A stretch of DNA of 64,000 bases from Halorussus halophilus (GTDB lineage Archaea; Halobacteriota; Halobacteria; Halobacteriales; Haladaptataceae), in contig NZ_CP044523.1 of assembly GCF_008831545.1 (NCBI RefSeq), positions 2,976,001 through 3,040,000 of the forward strand, read 5' to 3'. The stretch's first letter is position 1; each line of letters begins with the position of its first letter. Below are positions 46,103 to 54,869 of the stretch, in pieces. The position numbers and the translations under genes are program-made. The notes below the pieces were generated by a model. That model had not been told where the DNA came from and did no database searches. It saw only the letters and a list, made by a program, of their open reading frames with translations.

Positions 46103-47446
46103 ATGTCGGGAGAGTTTTCCGGTCGAACTATCGGCCGACGACTGCTTGCGTTCGGACAGACGACCGTCACCGCACTCCGCGGGGCACTCCGGGCCGACGA
46201 CCTGCTCAGACACGGCGGGCTGATGTCGGCGGCGACCGTCCTCATCGGCGGACTAAACTACCTCTATCAGGTGTTCGTCGGACGAGCGCTCGGCCCCGAG
46301 CAGTACGGCGTCTTCGGGGCGGCGTTCGCCCTGCTGTACCTCGTGAACGTCCTCGGAACCGGCGTTCGGTTCAGTTCCTCGCGGTTCGTCGCGGAACTAG
46401 ACGGCGAGCGCGGTGCGCTCGGAACTAATGGGTCGGTCGGCGCGTTCGTCACCGGCCTGCAACTCCGAGCGACCGCGTTCGGCGCAGTCGTGTTCGGCGG
46501 CCTCGCGCTGGCCAGCGGACCGGTCGCGTCGTTCGTCGGCTTGGGTGACCCGACACTGGTCGTGCTCGTCGCGCTGAACGGCTTCGGCGTCCTCGTCCTG
46601 CGGGCGAATTTGGGGGCGCTACAGGGCCTCCAACGCTTCGGCGCGCTCGCGGGCTATCGACTCTCGCTGGCCGTGCTGAAACTCGCCGCGGCAGTCGCGC
46701 TCGTCGCCGCGGGCTACGCCGCGGCGGGCGCACTCGGTGCGGTCGTGCTGGCCGTCCTCGCACTGCTCGTCGTCACGACGGCGTGGATACACGCTCAGTT
46801 CGAGGGTGGCCTCCGCGCCGTCCCCGACCGACTCCGTGGTCACGACTTCGACTACCGGCGGGCGTACCGCTACGCGCCCGCCGCCACGCTCGCTGGCTTC
46901 TGCCTGACGGTGCCTGCGACGGCGGACGTCATCGTCGTCAAGCACTTCTTCACGGACCATCAGGCGGGCCTCTACACGGCCGCGAGCGTCCTCGGCAAAG
47001 TGCTGGTCTTCCTCCCGACCGGCATCACGTCGGCGCTGTTCCCGAAGGTCTCCCACGACCGAGCGGACGACCAGCGGTTGCACGGCCTACTCGACCGGGC
47101 GCTCGCCTACTCGGCGGCCGTCGCCGGAGCGGGCGCGCTGGCCTACTGGGTCGCGCCCCGTTTCCTGCTAGCGCTCGTCTTCGGCCCGGCGTACGTCGAG
47201 GCCGCGCCACTCCTGCGCTGGTACGGGCTGGCCATCGTGGCGGCCGTCCTCGCAATCGTGGTTCTCAACTTCCAACTCGCGCGCGACCGCAACCGCTTCG
47301 TCTACGTCTTCACCGCGGCCTCGTGCGTCGAGATTCTGCTGCTCTGGCGCTTTCACGCCTCTATGATCCAGGTGGTTCAGGTGATGGTGGTCACCAACGC
47401 CCTCCTCTTCGCGTATGGGTACGTCGCTGTGAAACTGAAACAATGA
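46103..47446 (+). CDS. Polysaccharide/oligosaccharide flippase (Wzx/MATE-like)
   Basis: 447 residues with about 12-14 membrane helices. The N-terminal part (GGLMSAATVLIGGLNYLYQVFVGRALGPEQYGVF) and the second half (LAGFCLTVPATADVIVVKHFFTDHQAGLYTAASVLGKVLVFLP) are typical of MOP-superfamily flippases. It would move a lipid-linked oligosaccharide across the membrane. It is 3 bases after the secreted-protein gene and overlaps the next gene by 4 (ATGA). Confidence 0.9.
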   Translation: MSGEFSGRTIGRRLLAFGQTTVTALRGALRADDLLRHGGLMSAATVLIGGLNYLYQVFVGRALGPEQYGVFGAAFALLYLVNVLGTGVRFSSSRFVAELDGERGALGTNGSVGAFVTGLQLRATAFGAVVFGGLALASGPVASFVGLGDPTLVVLVALNGFGVLVLRANLGALQGLQRFGALAGYRLSLAVLKLAAAVALVAAGYAAAGALGAVVLAVLALLVVTTAWIHAQFEGGLRAVPDRLRGHDFDYRRAYRYAPAATLAGFCLTVPATADVIVVKHFFTDHQAGLYTAASVLGKVLVFLPTGITSALFPKVSHDRADDQRLHGLLDRALAYSAAVAGAGALAYWVAPRFLLALVFGPAYVEAAPLLRWYGLAIVAAVLAIVVLNFQLARDRNRFVYVFTAASCVEILLLWRFHASMIQVVQVMVVTNALLFAYGYVAVKLKQ

Positions 47447-49593
47447 GCAAGAACGAAACCGAGACTCGAACAGACGAATCGACAGTCGAACCGGCCGCCG
47501 CGGACGCGGCGACCGATTCGGGGAAGCAAAACGGAGCGGTCGAAGCAAGTAACGAAAGCGGAGCGGAACCAGCGAGTGAACGGAGTGAAGCGACAGAAAC
47601 GAGCGAACAGGGGACCGATTCGGACGACGAGACACCGCCGCGACGGCCCGTCTCGAAGTCCACGACAGCGGCCGGGACGGCGAAGCAAGCCAGCGAGCCG
47701 ACCCGAGCCGTCGTCCTCCCCATCTACGACGAACCGGTCGAATCGTGGGTCGGACTCGTCGAGGAACTACTCGCGGCCGACTGGGACGAGGTCGTCGTCT
47801 GCGCCGACGACCCCGGTTGGTCGGGAAGCAAGGCACTTCGCGACATCGACGGCGAGGAGCGCGTGACGCTCTCGGTCAGCGACGACCGGCGGGGCAAAGG
47901 CGGCGCACTCATCGACGGCCTCGACGCCAGCGACGCCGACGTAATCGGCTTCGTGGACGCCGACGGTGCCATCGACGTGCAGGAGTTGGCCTGCCTCTAC
48001 CGCGTAGTCGAGAGCGGCGACGCCGACGTGGCCATCGGTTCCCGGGGAATTTCGAGAGAGCGACGAGCGGGGCAATCGACGCTCCGGCGTGCGTTTGCCG
48101 CCGGATACAGCGCCCTCGCGAGACGTGCGACCGGCGTCCCAGTTCGGGACTTCCAGTGTGGTGCGAAGGCGTTCACTCGCGAGGCGTGGGAGAGCGTCAC
48201 CGCTCACAACGCCGAGGAGGGGTTTTCGTTCGACACGGAACTGGTCGCCAGACTCTACCACCGCGGGTTCACCATCCGGGAAGTGTCCATCGAGTGGAAC
48301 GACAGCGGCGACTCGGACGTGCAACTGAAGAGCGACGTGCCGAAGATGCTGTCGTCTCTCCAGCGCATTCGGCGCACTCGCACCGCCGCGCCGGGGCGTG
48401 CCTCGACGCCGGGAAGCCAGCAGGTAGCGATGGTGTCGTGTCATCCGCCGTTACAGGGCCACCTCTCGGAGTACTGCGAAGCCCTCGCAACCGAACTCGG
48501 GGCGCGCGACGACGTTGACCTGACCGTCCTCGCACAGTGTTCGGACGACGCGCCGAGCGTCGAACATCGCGACGACTACGTCGTCCGTCGCGTCTGGCAA
48601 CGCGACTCGGCGAGAGGAACGGCGAGTCTGCTCCGCGAACTCGTCGGCAACGACTACGACGTGGTTCACTTCAACATCCACATGACATACTTCGGGACGA
48701 AGAACCGCTATCGGTTCGCGGGTCTCGCGCTCCCGCCGCTGATAAGCCGACTCTCCGACGCCTCGGTCGTGACGACGCTCCACGACCTGCTGGAAGTCGT
48801 GGACGACCAGGTGGTCGAAGAGGAAATCGGCGTGATGGAGCGACTCGGCGCGGTGGCGGCGACCCAGATGGTCCTGTTGGGCGACGCGACGACGGTCACT
48901 TCCGAGGAGTACTTGGACGTGGTGACGAGTCGGTATCAGGCTCCGGACGTTCGCCACGTACCACACGGGACGTTCCGGACGGCCAGCGAACGAGCGGCGG
49001 GTGAACGGACGACCACCGAGCTGCCAGACCTGGACGCTCCCTTGCGCATCATGGTGTTCGGTCACCTCGGGCCGACGAAGGACGTGGAGACGATGGTCGA
49101 AGCGATGGAGTTCGTCCACGAGGAGGTGCCCGACGCCGAACTCTGGATAGCGGGCGACTCCCATCCGGGGTACCCGGGCTACCGCGAGCAGTTGGAGAAG
49201 AAGTTCTCGGGCACGCCCGGCGTTCGGTTCACGGGCTACGTCGAAGACCACGAGATGGACGAACTCTGGGAGAGCGCGAGTCTACTGGCGATGCCGTATC
49301 GCACCTGCACGGGCGTCAGCGGCGTCTTCCAGTTGGCGAAGTCGTACGGGCGGCCAGTGCTCGCCTTCGACGTAGAAGGGATGCGAACCGCGACCGTCGA
49401 GACCGGCGGGAGCGCCTCGTTCGTGCCGGAGGGTCGCCCCGAGGAAATCGCGAGTCGAATCGTCGAGTTGTGGGACGACCGCGAGCGACTCACCGAGATG
49501 GCCAGCGAGAACGCCGCCGCCTCCGACGAGTTCACGATGGCCGACGCGGCCGAACGCTTCGCGGAGGTGTACGGCGAATGCCAGACGCGGTGA
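47443..49593 (+). CDS. Fusion glycosyltransferase: GT2 (DPM-like) plus GT4
   Basis: 716 residues. Residues 1-85 are disordered and acidic. The GT2 domain (about 88-310) starts with VVLPIYDEP, has the DxD motif as D172-A-D174 in GFVDADGA, and contains DFQCGAKAF, typical of dolichyl-phosphate glucosyl/mannosyltransferase-like enzymes. A GT-B type GT4 domain (about 335-716) follows, with VSCHPPLQGHLSEY at the start, HFNIHMTYFG, and the donor region GVSGVFQLAKSYGRPVLAFD. Single-chain GT2-GT4 fusions are unusual. It overlaps the flippase stop and the next start. Confidence 0.88.
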   Translation: MSKNETETRTDESTVEPAAADAATDSGKQNGAVEASNESGAEPASERSEATETSEQGTDSDDETPPRRPVSKSTTAAGTAKQASEPTRAVVLPIYDEPVESWVGLVEELLAADWDEVVVCADDPGWSGSKALRDIDGEERVTLSVSDDRRGKGGALIDGLDASDADVIGFVDADGAIDVQELACLYRVVESGDADVAIGSRGISRERRAGQSTLRRAFAAGYSALARRATGVPVRDFQCGAKAFTREAWESVTAHNAEEGFSFDTELVARLYHRGFTIREVSIEWNDSGDSDVQLKSDVPKMLSSLQRIRRTRTAAPGRASTPGSQQVAMVSCHPPLQGHLSEYCEALATELGARDDVDLTVLAQCSDDAPSVEHRDDYVVRRVWQRDSARGTASLLRELVGNDYDVVHFNIHMTYFGTKNRYRFAGLALPPLISRLSDASVVTTLHDLLEVVDDQVVEEEIGVMERLGAVAATQMVLLGDATTVTSEEYLDVVTSRYQAPDVRHVPHGTFRTASERAAGERTTTELPDLDAPLRIMVFGHLGPTKDVETMVEAMEFVHEEVPDAELWIAGDSHPGYPGYREQLEKKFSGTPGVRFTGYVEDHEMDELWESASLLAMPYRTCTGVSGVFQLAKSYGRPVLAFDVEGMRTATVETGGSASFVPEGRPEEIASRIVELWDDRERLTEMASENAAASDEFTMADAAERFAEVYGECQTR

Positions 49594-49778
49594 GCGAGCA
49601 GCAGCGCGCGAAAAAGCGACGAACCGCCAGAGACGCACTCTCCCGACTCGCCGACGCCGACTGCCCGCTTCCGAACTGTGAGGGTACCCTATCGCGCGGC
49701 GAGTTCAAAGACACCGACGCGGTGGTCTGTCCGGACTGCGAGACGCCCGCAGTCCGCGTCTGGGGTGAGGAGCCGTGA
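49578..49778 (+). CDS. Small zinc-ribbon protein
   Basis: 66 residues from ATG 49578; GTG 49590 (making a GTGA overlap) is an equally good start. Two Cys pairs, C-x(4)-C and C-x-x-C (DCPLPNC and CPDC), form one rubredoxin-like zinc ribbon with a helical N-terminus rich in Arg/Lys. It sits inside the operon, overlapping both neighbours, so it probably acts with them; partner or nucleic-acid binding are the common roles of such ribbons. Confidence 0.7.
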   Translation: MPDAVSEQQRAKKRRTARDALSRLADADCPLPNCEGTLSRGEFKDTDAVVCPDCETPAVRVWGEEP

Positions 49779-51163
49779 CGGACGGCCCGGTCGAACGACT
49801 CGAAAGCGCAGGAATGCGAGCGGCGGGCTACCTGCCGAACGCAGTCGTCCGGCGACTCGCTCGGCCGTACAACCGGGTACAGCGCAGACGGGCAGACAGA
49901 ACATTCCAAGCCCGAGAGCGAGAGGAGTTGGCTCCCGCCACTGATGCCCCCCAACACGTCCTCGTGGTCGTCGTGGACGCGCTCCGCGCAGACACCCTCG
50001 ACACCTCGCTGACGCCGTTCCTCCACGAGCGGTCGGTCGAGACCGCTCGCACGCCCGCGCCGTGGACGTTCCCCGCAGTCTCCTCGCTGTTCACAGGGCA
50101 GTACCCCCACGAACACGGAGCGATGCGCCAATCCGACGATGCAAATCGGGGGGCGGACGACCTCGTGGTGCCCCCGCAACTCCCCGACGACCAGCAGTTG
50201 CTCTCGGACGCGTTCGCCGCCGCGGGCTACGACACTTACGGCGCGTTCGCGTTCCATATGCCCTTCTTCGCGCTGTCGGGGCGGTTCGAGCGCCACGCGC
50301 TGTACGACGACGCACCAGCGAAGGAGTTGCTGGCTGACTATCGAAACTGGCTGGACGAGCGCAGCGACGAGCGAACCTTCGCATATCTGCATCTTGGCGA
50401 CCTCCACGAACCCGTGGACCCGCCAGGGTGTTACTGGCTGAAACACGACGTAGACGACAGTATCCAAAATATTCGGCGGTGGGCGTTCGAGACGGAGACC
50501 GACCCCGGTTCGGCCGCGCGACGGTATCAGGCGCATCGAAAACGCCTCTACCGGGCCGCCACGGACTACGTGGACGACCAGCTCCGCGAGTTACGAAACG
50601 GACTCGTGCGCCACGTCGGAGACGAGTTCGCGCTGGTCGTCACTGGCGACCACGGCGAGGCGTTCTGGGAGCATTCGAGCTACGACGCCGACAACTTCGT
50701 GGACTCCAGACCGGCCCACTGCGTGGACCACGGCGGCACCCCCTACGAGTGTCTCACACGGGTGCCGTTGGTCGTCGAGGGCCTCGACGTAGAGGCGGGA
50801 CCAACTTCGCTCATCGACATCGCGCCGACGCTCTGCGACGCGCTCGGACACCCCAACGCGCTCTCGACCAGCGGAAAATCGCTGTTCGAGGAGCGCCCGG
50901 ACGACCGGGTGTTGCTCGTGGAGGCCGCGCGCTACGGCCACGAGAAGAAGGCCGCCTACTCTGGCGACTGGAAGCTCCTCGTCTCGAAGGGCGACGACGT
51001 GGCGGCAGGCTTCTCGCTCCCCGACGAAGACCCGACCGACCTCCCGAGAGACGTAGAACGGCGACTCGCCGAGACACTGCCACCGTGGCCGGACGGGACA
51101 GGTGCCGACGTGAGCGTCTCCGGCATCGCACGCGACAGACTGGAGGACCTCGGCTATGTCTGA
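49775..51163 (+). CDS. Alkaline-phosphatase/sulfatase superfamily protein 1
   Basis: 462 residues from GTG 49775 (GTGA overlap with the previous stop). VLVVVVDALRADTL holds the first metal aspartate; the active-site region is APWTFPAVSSLFTGQYPHEHG, where the nucleophile would be Thr or Ser; VVTGDHGEAFWEH and VDHGGTPYE supply later metal ligands. There is no sulfatase CxPxR motif, so a phosphate- or phosphoethanolamine-type transferase/hydrolase acting on polymers or lipids is more likely. No signal peptide or membrane helix. The end RDRLEDLGYV is common in this group. Confidence 0.87.
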   Translation: MTDGPVERLESAGMRAAGYLPNAVVRRLARPYNRVQRRRADRTFQAREREELAPATDAPQHVLVVVVDALRADTLDTSLTPFLHERSVETARTPAPWTFPAVSSLFTGQYPHEHGAMRQSDDANRGADDLVVPPQLPDDQQLLSDAFAAAGYDTYGAFAFHMPFFALSGRFERHALYDDAPAKELLADYRNWLDERSDERTFAYLHLGDLHEPVDPPGCYWLKHDVDDSIQNIRRWAFETETDPGSAARRYQAHRKRLYRAATDYVDDQLRELRNGLVRHVGDEFALVVTGDHGEAFWEHSSYDADNFVDSRPAHCVDHGGTPYECLTRVPLVVEGLDVEAGPTSLIDIAPTLCDALGHPNALSTSGKSLFEERPDDRVLLVEAARYGHEKKAAYSGDWKLLVSKGDDVAAGFSLPDEDPTDLPRDVERRLAETLPPWPDGTGADVSVSGIARDRLEDLGYV

Positions 51164-53384
51164 GCAGGTCCGGACCCTGCTGGTCGCCGCACTCGTCTCG
51201 CTGTCGGCCGCAGGTGCCGTCACCGGGCACGCGAGCGCTGCCGGGGCGACGACTATCGACGCCTGTACCACACTCGACGCACCCGGTTCGTACGTCCTCA
51301 CTGCCGATATCGTCACGAGCGAGGACGGCGACTGCATTACGGTCGCGGCGGCCGACGTGACCATCGACGGCGACGGGCACACTATCGACGGAACGTGGGA
51401 CCGCAGTCAGTCGCGGTACGTCGTGGGCGTCAACGTGACCGAGTCCAACGTCACCGTCCGAAATCTCGACGTCGTGCAGTTCTCGCGCGGCATCAACGTC
51501 GTCGGCGGGAGCGACGGAAACGCGGTCGTCAACGTTACTATCGAAGACGCGTGGTTCGGCGTTCGGCTTGGAGACGGCGGAGCGAGCGACGACAACCTCG
51601 TCACCGAGAGCAGCATCTCCTACACGTCGGTCGGCGTCCGGGTCAGTCCGGGCGGACGGAACAACGCGGTGACCGACAACACGTTCGGGCTTAGCTGGCA
51701 CCGCGACGTCCGGGTGCTGTCTGCGACCGGGACGACCCTCCGCGGAAACGACGCCCACCAATTCGAGGTGGTCGATTCGACGGGCACCGAAATCGAGGCG
51801 AACGCGGTCGGGAGACTTCGACTCTCCAACGCCGACAGCGCAACCGTCACCAACAACACGGTGGTAGACGGCGGCATCGACCTGTTAGACGGCTCTGACA
51901 GCAACTTCGTCTCGCACAACGTCGTCCGGGGCGGTTTGGATGGCTTCGACGTTCGCAACTCCCACGAGAACAGCTTCGTCAACAACACCGTCGAACACCC
52001 GGTTCAGTACGGCTACAACCTCGACCACGCTCGGAGCAACACGATACGCGACAGTCGCATCGTCGAGAGTGGTTGGGACGGCGTCTCCATCTACGGCGGG
52101 AGCGACAATCTGCTCGCCGACTCCACCATCCGGCGAGGCGACGGCGTCGGCGTCTACCTCGCGCAGACAGACATGAACGCGGTGGTCGATACGACCATCG
52201 TGAGCAACGCCGACGGAGGCGTCCACCTCTGGCGGACCGGTCCCAACCTGCTCGAAGCGAACGAAGTTAGGGACAACGACCAAGCTGGCGTGTTCGTGGA
52301 GGAATCGGAGGGCGTAGACGTGAGAGCCACGAGCCTGACCGACAACCAGCAGGCAGGGGTCAGAATCGAGCGCTCACAAGAGATGGAAGTCGAGGATATC
52401 GTCGCACGCTCGAACGGCGGTACCGGCGTCAGACTCCACGGGACCAGCGACAGCACCGTCCACGATGCGGTGGCCGAGGGCAACGACCGCGGCGTGTGGC
52501 TCTCACGGAGCCCCGACAACAACGTCTCGAACGCGAGCGTGAACTTCAACGAGTACGCAGGCGTGCTGGTCGCCGCGTCGAACCGCACCACCATCGACGG
52601 CGTCGAGACCACTGGAAACCGGTTCGGCGTCCACGTCTCGGGGTCGAGCCGAACCGCGATTACTAACGTCACAGCCGTGCAGAACGACTGGGGCGGCATC
52701 CGCGTGGACGCCGGCGGTTCCGAGACTCCGGGACCCGACGTAGCGATTGGCAACCACTTGGAGAACGTCACGGCGTTCGACAACGACATCTCCGGCGTTC
52801 GACTCGCCGGAACGAGAGACACGACGGTCGAGAACGCGACGGTCGAGGCGAATCGCTACGGCGTCTGGCTCTCGGGGGCGACGGACAGTCGTCTCTCGTC
52901 GGTCGCGGCGACGGACGCCTCGGGCTGGGAGTTCCTGGCGACCGCTGGCACGACGAACGCGACGGCGACGAACCTGACGCTGGGGCCGGAAGCTGTCGTT
53001 TCGGTCGTGGCGACAGACGTTGCACTCGGGTCGGTAGAGCGACAGCCGTGGCTCCCCGAGGGCTACGTCGGAATCGAGCGGTTCGTCCGCACCCAACCGA
53101 CCAGTTCGTCGGCCCGACTCGACCTTGCGGTCAGCTACGAACAGGAGACAGTATCAGACGCAGACACCACCGAGGACGCCCTCGAACTCTGGCGGTTCGA
53201 CGGAGAGTGGTCCACGGTATCGAACAGTGCAGTCTACAGCGAGGACAACTACGTGAACGCAACACTCACCGAATTCGGACTCATCGCACCGCTCGGCGAA
53301 CGAACGAACGCGACGACTGGAACGGAATCACAGAACGCGCCGGCCGCACGCTCGGCCCGACCCTCGTCGGAGGTGGTCGCGTGA
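51156..53384 (+). CDS. Secreted right-handed beta-helix protein
   Basis: 742 residues. A signal peptide (about 1-30) is followed by a pectate-lyase-like start (DACTTLDAPGSYVLTADI, then DVTIDGDGHTIDG) and at least fifteen repeated coils of about 22 residues (for example NVTVRNLDVVQFSRGINVVGG), as in NosD/PbH1 proteins. Many N-x-S/T sequons are present. A non-helix domain (about 625-720) follows. It would bind or process long polysaccharide chains at the surface. Overlaps the previous stop by 8 bases and the next start by 4. Confidence 0.9.
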   Translation: MSEQVRTLLVAALVSLSAAGAVTGHASAAGATTIDACTTLDAPGSYVLTADIVTSEDGDCITVAAADVTIDGDGHTIDGTWDRSQSRYVVGVNVTESNVTVRNLDVVQFSRGINVVGGSDGNAVVNVTIEDAWFGVRLGDGGASDDNLVTESSISYTSVGVRVSPGGRNNAVTDNTFGLSWHRDVRVLSATGTTLRGNDAHQFEVVDSTGTEIEANAVGRLRLSNADSATVTNNTVVDGGIDLLDGSDSNFVSHNVVRGGLDGFDVRNSHENSFVNNTVEHPVQYGYNLDHARSNTIRDSRIVESGWDGVSIYGGSDNLLADSTIRRGDGVGVYLAQTDMNAVVDTTIVSNADGGVHLWRTGPNLLEANEVRDNDQAGVFVEESEGVDVRATSLTDNQQAGVRIERSQEMEVEDIVARSNGGTGVRLHGTSDSTVHDAVAEGNDRGVWLSRSPDNNVSNASVNFNEYAGVLVAASNRTTIDGVETTGNRFGVHVSGSSRTAITNVTAVQNDWGGIRVDAGGSETPGPDVAIGNHLENVTAFDNDISGVRLAGTRDTTVENATVEANRYGVWLSGATDSRLSSVAATDASGWEFLATAGTTNATATNLTLGPEAVVSVVATDVALGSVERQPWLPEGYVGIERFVRTQPTSSSARLDLAVSYEQETVSDADTTEDALELWRFDGEWSTVSNSAVYSEDNYVNATLTEFGLIAPLGERTNATTGTESQNAPAARSARPSSEVVA

Positions 53385-54868
53385 AGGTCTGTGTCGTCGG
53401 TCTCGACGGTGCGACGTGGGACCTGCTCGACCCGTGGTTAGACGAGTTGCCCACACTCAGCAAATTTGCCGACTCGATGCGCGCGGACCTCGACAGTTGC
53501 GTCCCACCCATCTCGATTCCGGCGTGGAAGTGCTACGCCACCGGGATGTCTCCCGGCGATTTAGGCGTGTTCACGTTCGTGGAACCGGACTTCGAGCGCG
53601 AGCGGTTCACCACCGTGAGCAACGAGACGTTCACCCACCGGGAAATCTGGGACTACCTCGGCGAAGCAGGGAGAGAAAGCGCCGTCGTCAACATGCCGAG
53701 TACGTCGCCGCCACGGGAAATAGACGGCTCGATGGTCGCCGGACCGTTCGCCGACGCCGACGACTTCGCGCGGCCGCCGTCCTTACAGAAGAGACTCGCC
53801 GCGGACGACTACACGGTCCTGCCGGAGTACTACCTGACCCGGGACGAAGACGACTTGGACGACGCCGTCGCGGCCGCCCACGAGAAGTTCGACGTGGCGG
53901 TCGAGTTGTCCGAAGACGCCGACTTCGTCCACGTCACGATTTACGTCACCGACACCGTCCAGCACACCGAGTGGGACTCGGCGGCCTGCAAGGAGTTCTG
54001 GAAGGGCATCGACCGAGAACTCGGTCGGTTCGTGGAGCGACTCGGCTCCGAGTGGAACGTCGTGCTGATGTCCGACCACGGGTTCGGTCGCTCGAAGGGG
54101 CGATTCTACCTGAACACGTGGCTGGAAGACCACGGCTACATGTCGGTGGACGACGACGGCTTCGACTTCGGCGACGTTGCGGGCGCAGTCGGACTGGACT
54201 ACCAGACCGCGTACGCCATCGTCAACAAACTCCGACTCGCTGGCCTCCTGCGCACCGTCTTCCCGAGCGAGTTGCTCCTGCGAATCGCACGCCAGATGCC
54301 GGGCAACCGGAAGTTGGAGGGCACCCAAGACAAACTCGACTGGGACGGCGACGCCATCGCGCTCGCGCCCCTTATTTACACGAAAGACCGCACCGTCGCC
54401 GAGGAGATTCGAGAGGGCCTACTCGCCGTCGAAGACAGAGCAGGCGAACGATTCATCGACGAGGTTCACTTCGGCGCGGACCTCTGGCCGGACTGCGACG
54501 TGCGGGTGCCGGACCTCGTGGTCGAACACACCGACTACGTCATCAGCGACGTGGTGAAACCCGGCGTCACCTTCGAGTACGAACTCGACGGCGACATCAT
54601 CGCACACCACCGCCGAACGGGAATTCTGTCCGCACTCGGGCCGGACCTCGGCGACCTCGACAAATCGAACCCCCGACTGTACGACGTTGCGCCGACGGTA
54701 CTGGACGCCTTCGACGTGCCGGTGCCCGACGAGATGGAAGGCGAGAGCCTCGGCCTGTTCGGAGAGACCGGCGAGCGCGCGCCGGTCGGCGTCCGGCGCG
54801 ACGAGCCACGCAGACTCGAACACGACGAGGGCGTCGAACAGAAGCTGAAGGACTTGGGCTACCTCTGA
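53381..54868 (+). CDS. Alkaline-phosphatase superfamily/type I phosphodiesterase-like protein 2
   Basis: 495 residues from GTG 53381 (GTGA overlap). VVGLDGATWDLLDPWL begins the metal site, the nucleophile region is PPISIPAWKCYATGMSPGDLGVFTF, and VVLMSDHGFGRSKG and DIIAHHRRTGIL give later ligands. The group is typical of archaeal nucleotide-pyrophosphatase-like proteins found next to glycosyltransferases. No signal peptide, so a cytoplasmic, membrane-face role is inferred. It shares the C-terminal LKDLGYL ending with protein 1, so the two are distant paralogues. Confidence 0.88.
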   Translation: MKVCVVGLDGATWDLLDPWLDELPTLSKFADSMRADLDSCVPPISIPAWKCYATGMSPGDLGVFTFVEPDFERERFTTVSNETFTHREIWDYLGEAGRESAVVNMPSTSPPREIDGSMVAGPFADADDFARPPSLQKRLAADDYTVLPEYYLTRDEDDLDDAVAAAHEKFDVAVELSEDADFVHVTIYVTDTVQHTEWDSAACKEFWKGIDRELGRFVERLGSEWNVVLMSDHGFGRSKGRFYLNTWLEDHGYMSVDDDGFDFGDVAGAVGLDYQTAYAIVNKLRLAGLLRTVFPSELLLRIARQMPGNRKLEGTQDKLDWDGDAIALAPLIYTKDRTVAEEIREGLLAVEDRAGERFIDEVHFGADLWPDCDVRVPDLVVEHTDYVISDVVKPGVTFEYELDGDIIAHHRRTGILSALGPDLGDLDKSNPRLYDVAPTVLDAFDVPVPDEMEGESLGLFGETGERAPVGVRRDEPRRLEHDEGVEQKLKDLGYL

Positions 54869-54869
54869 G

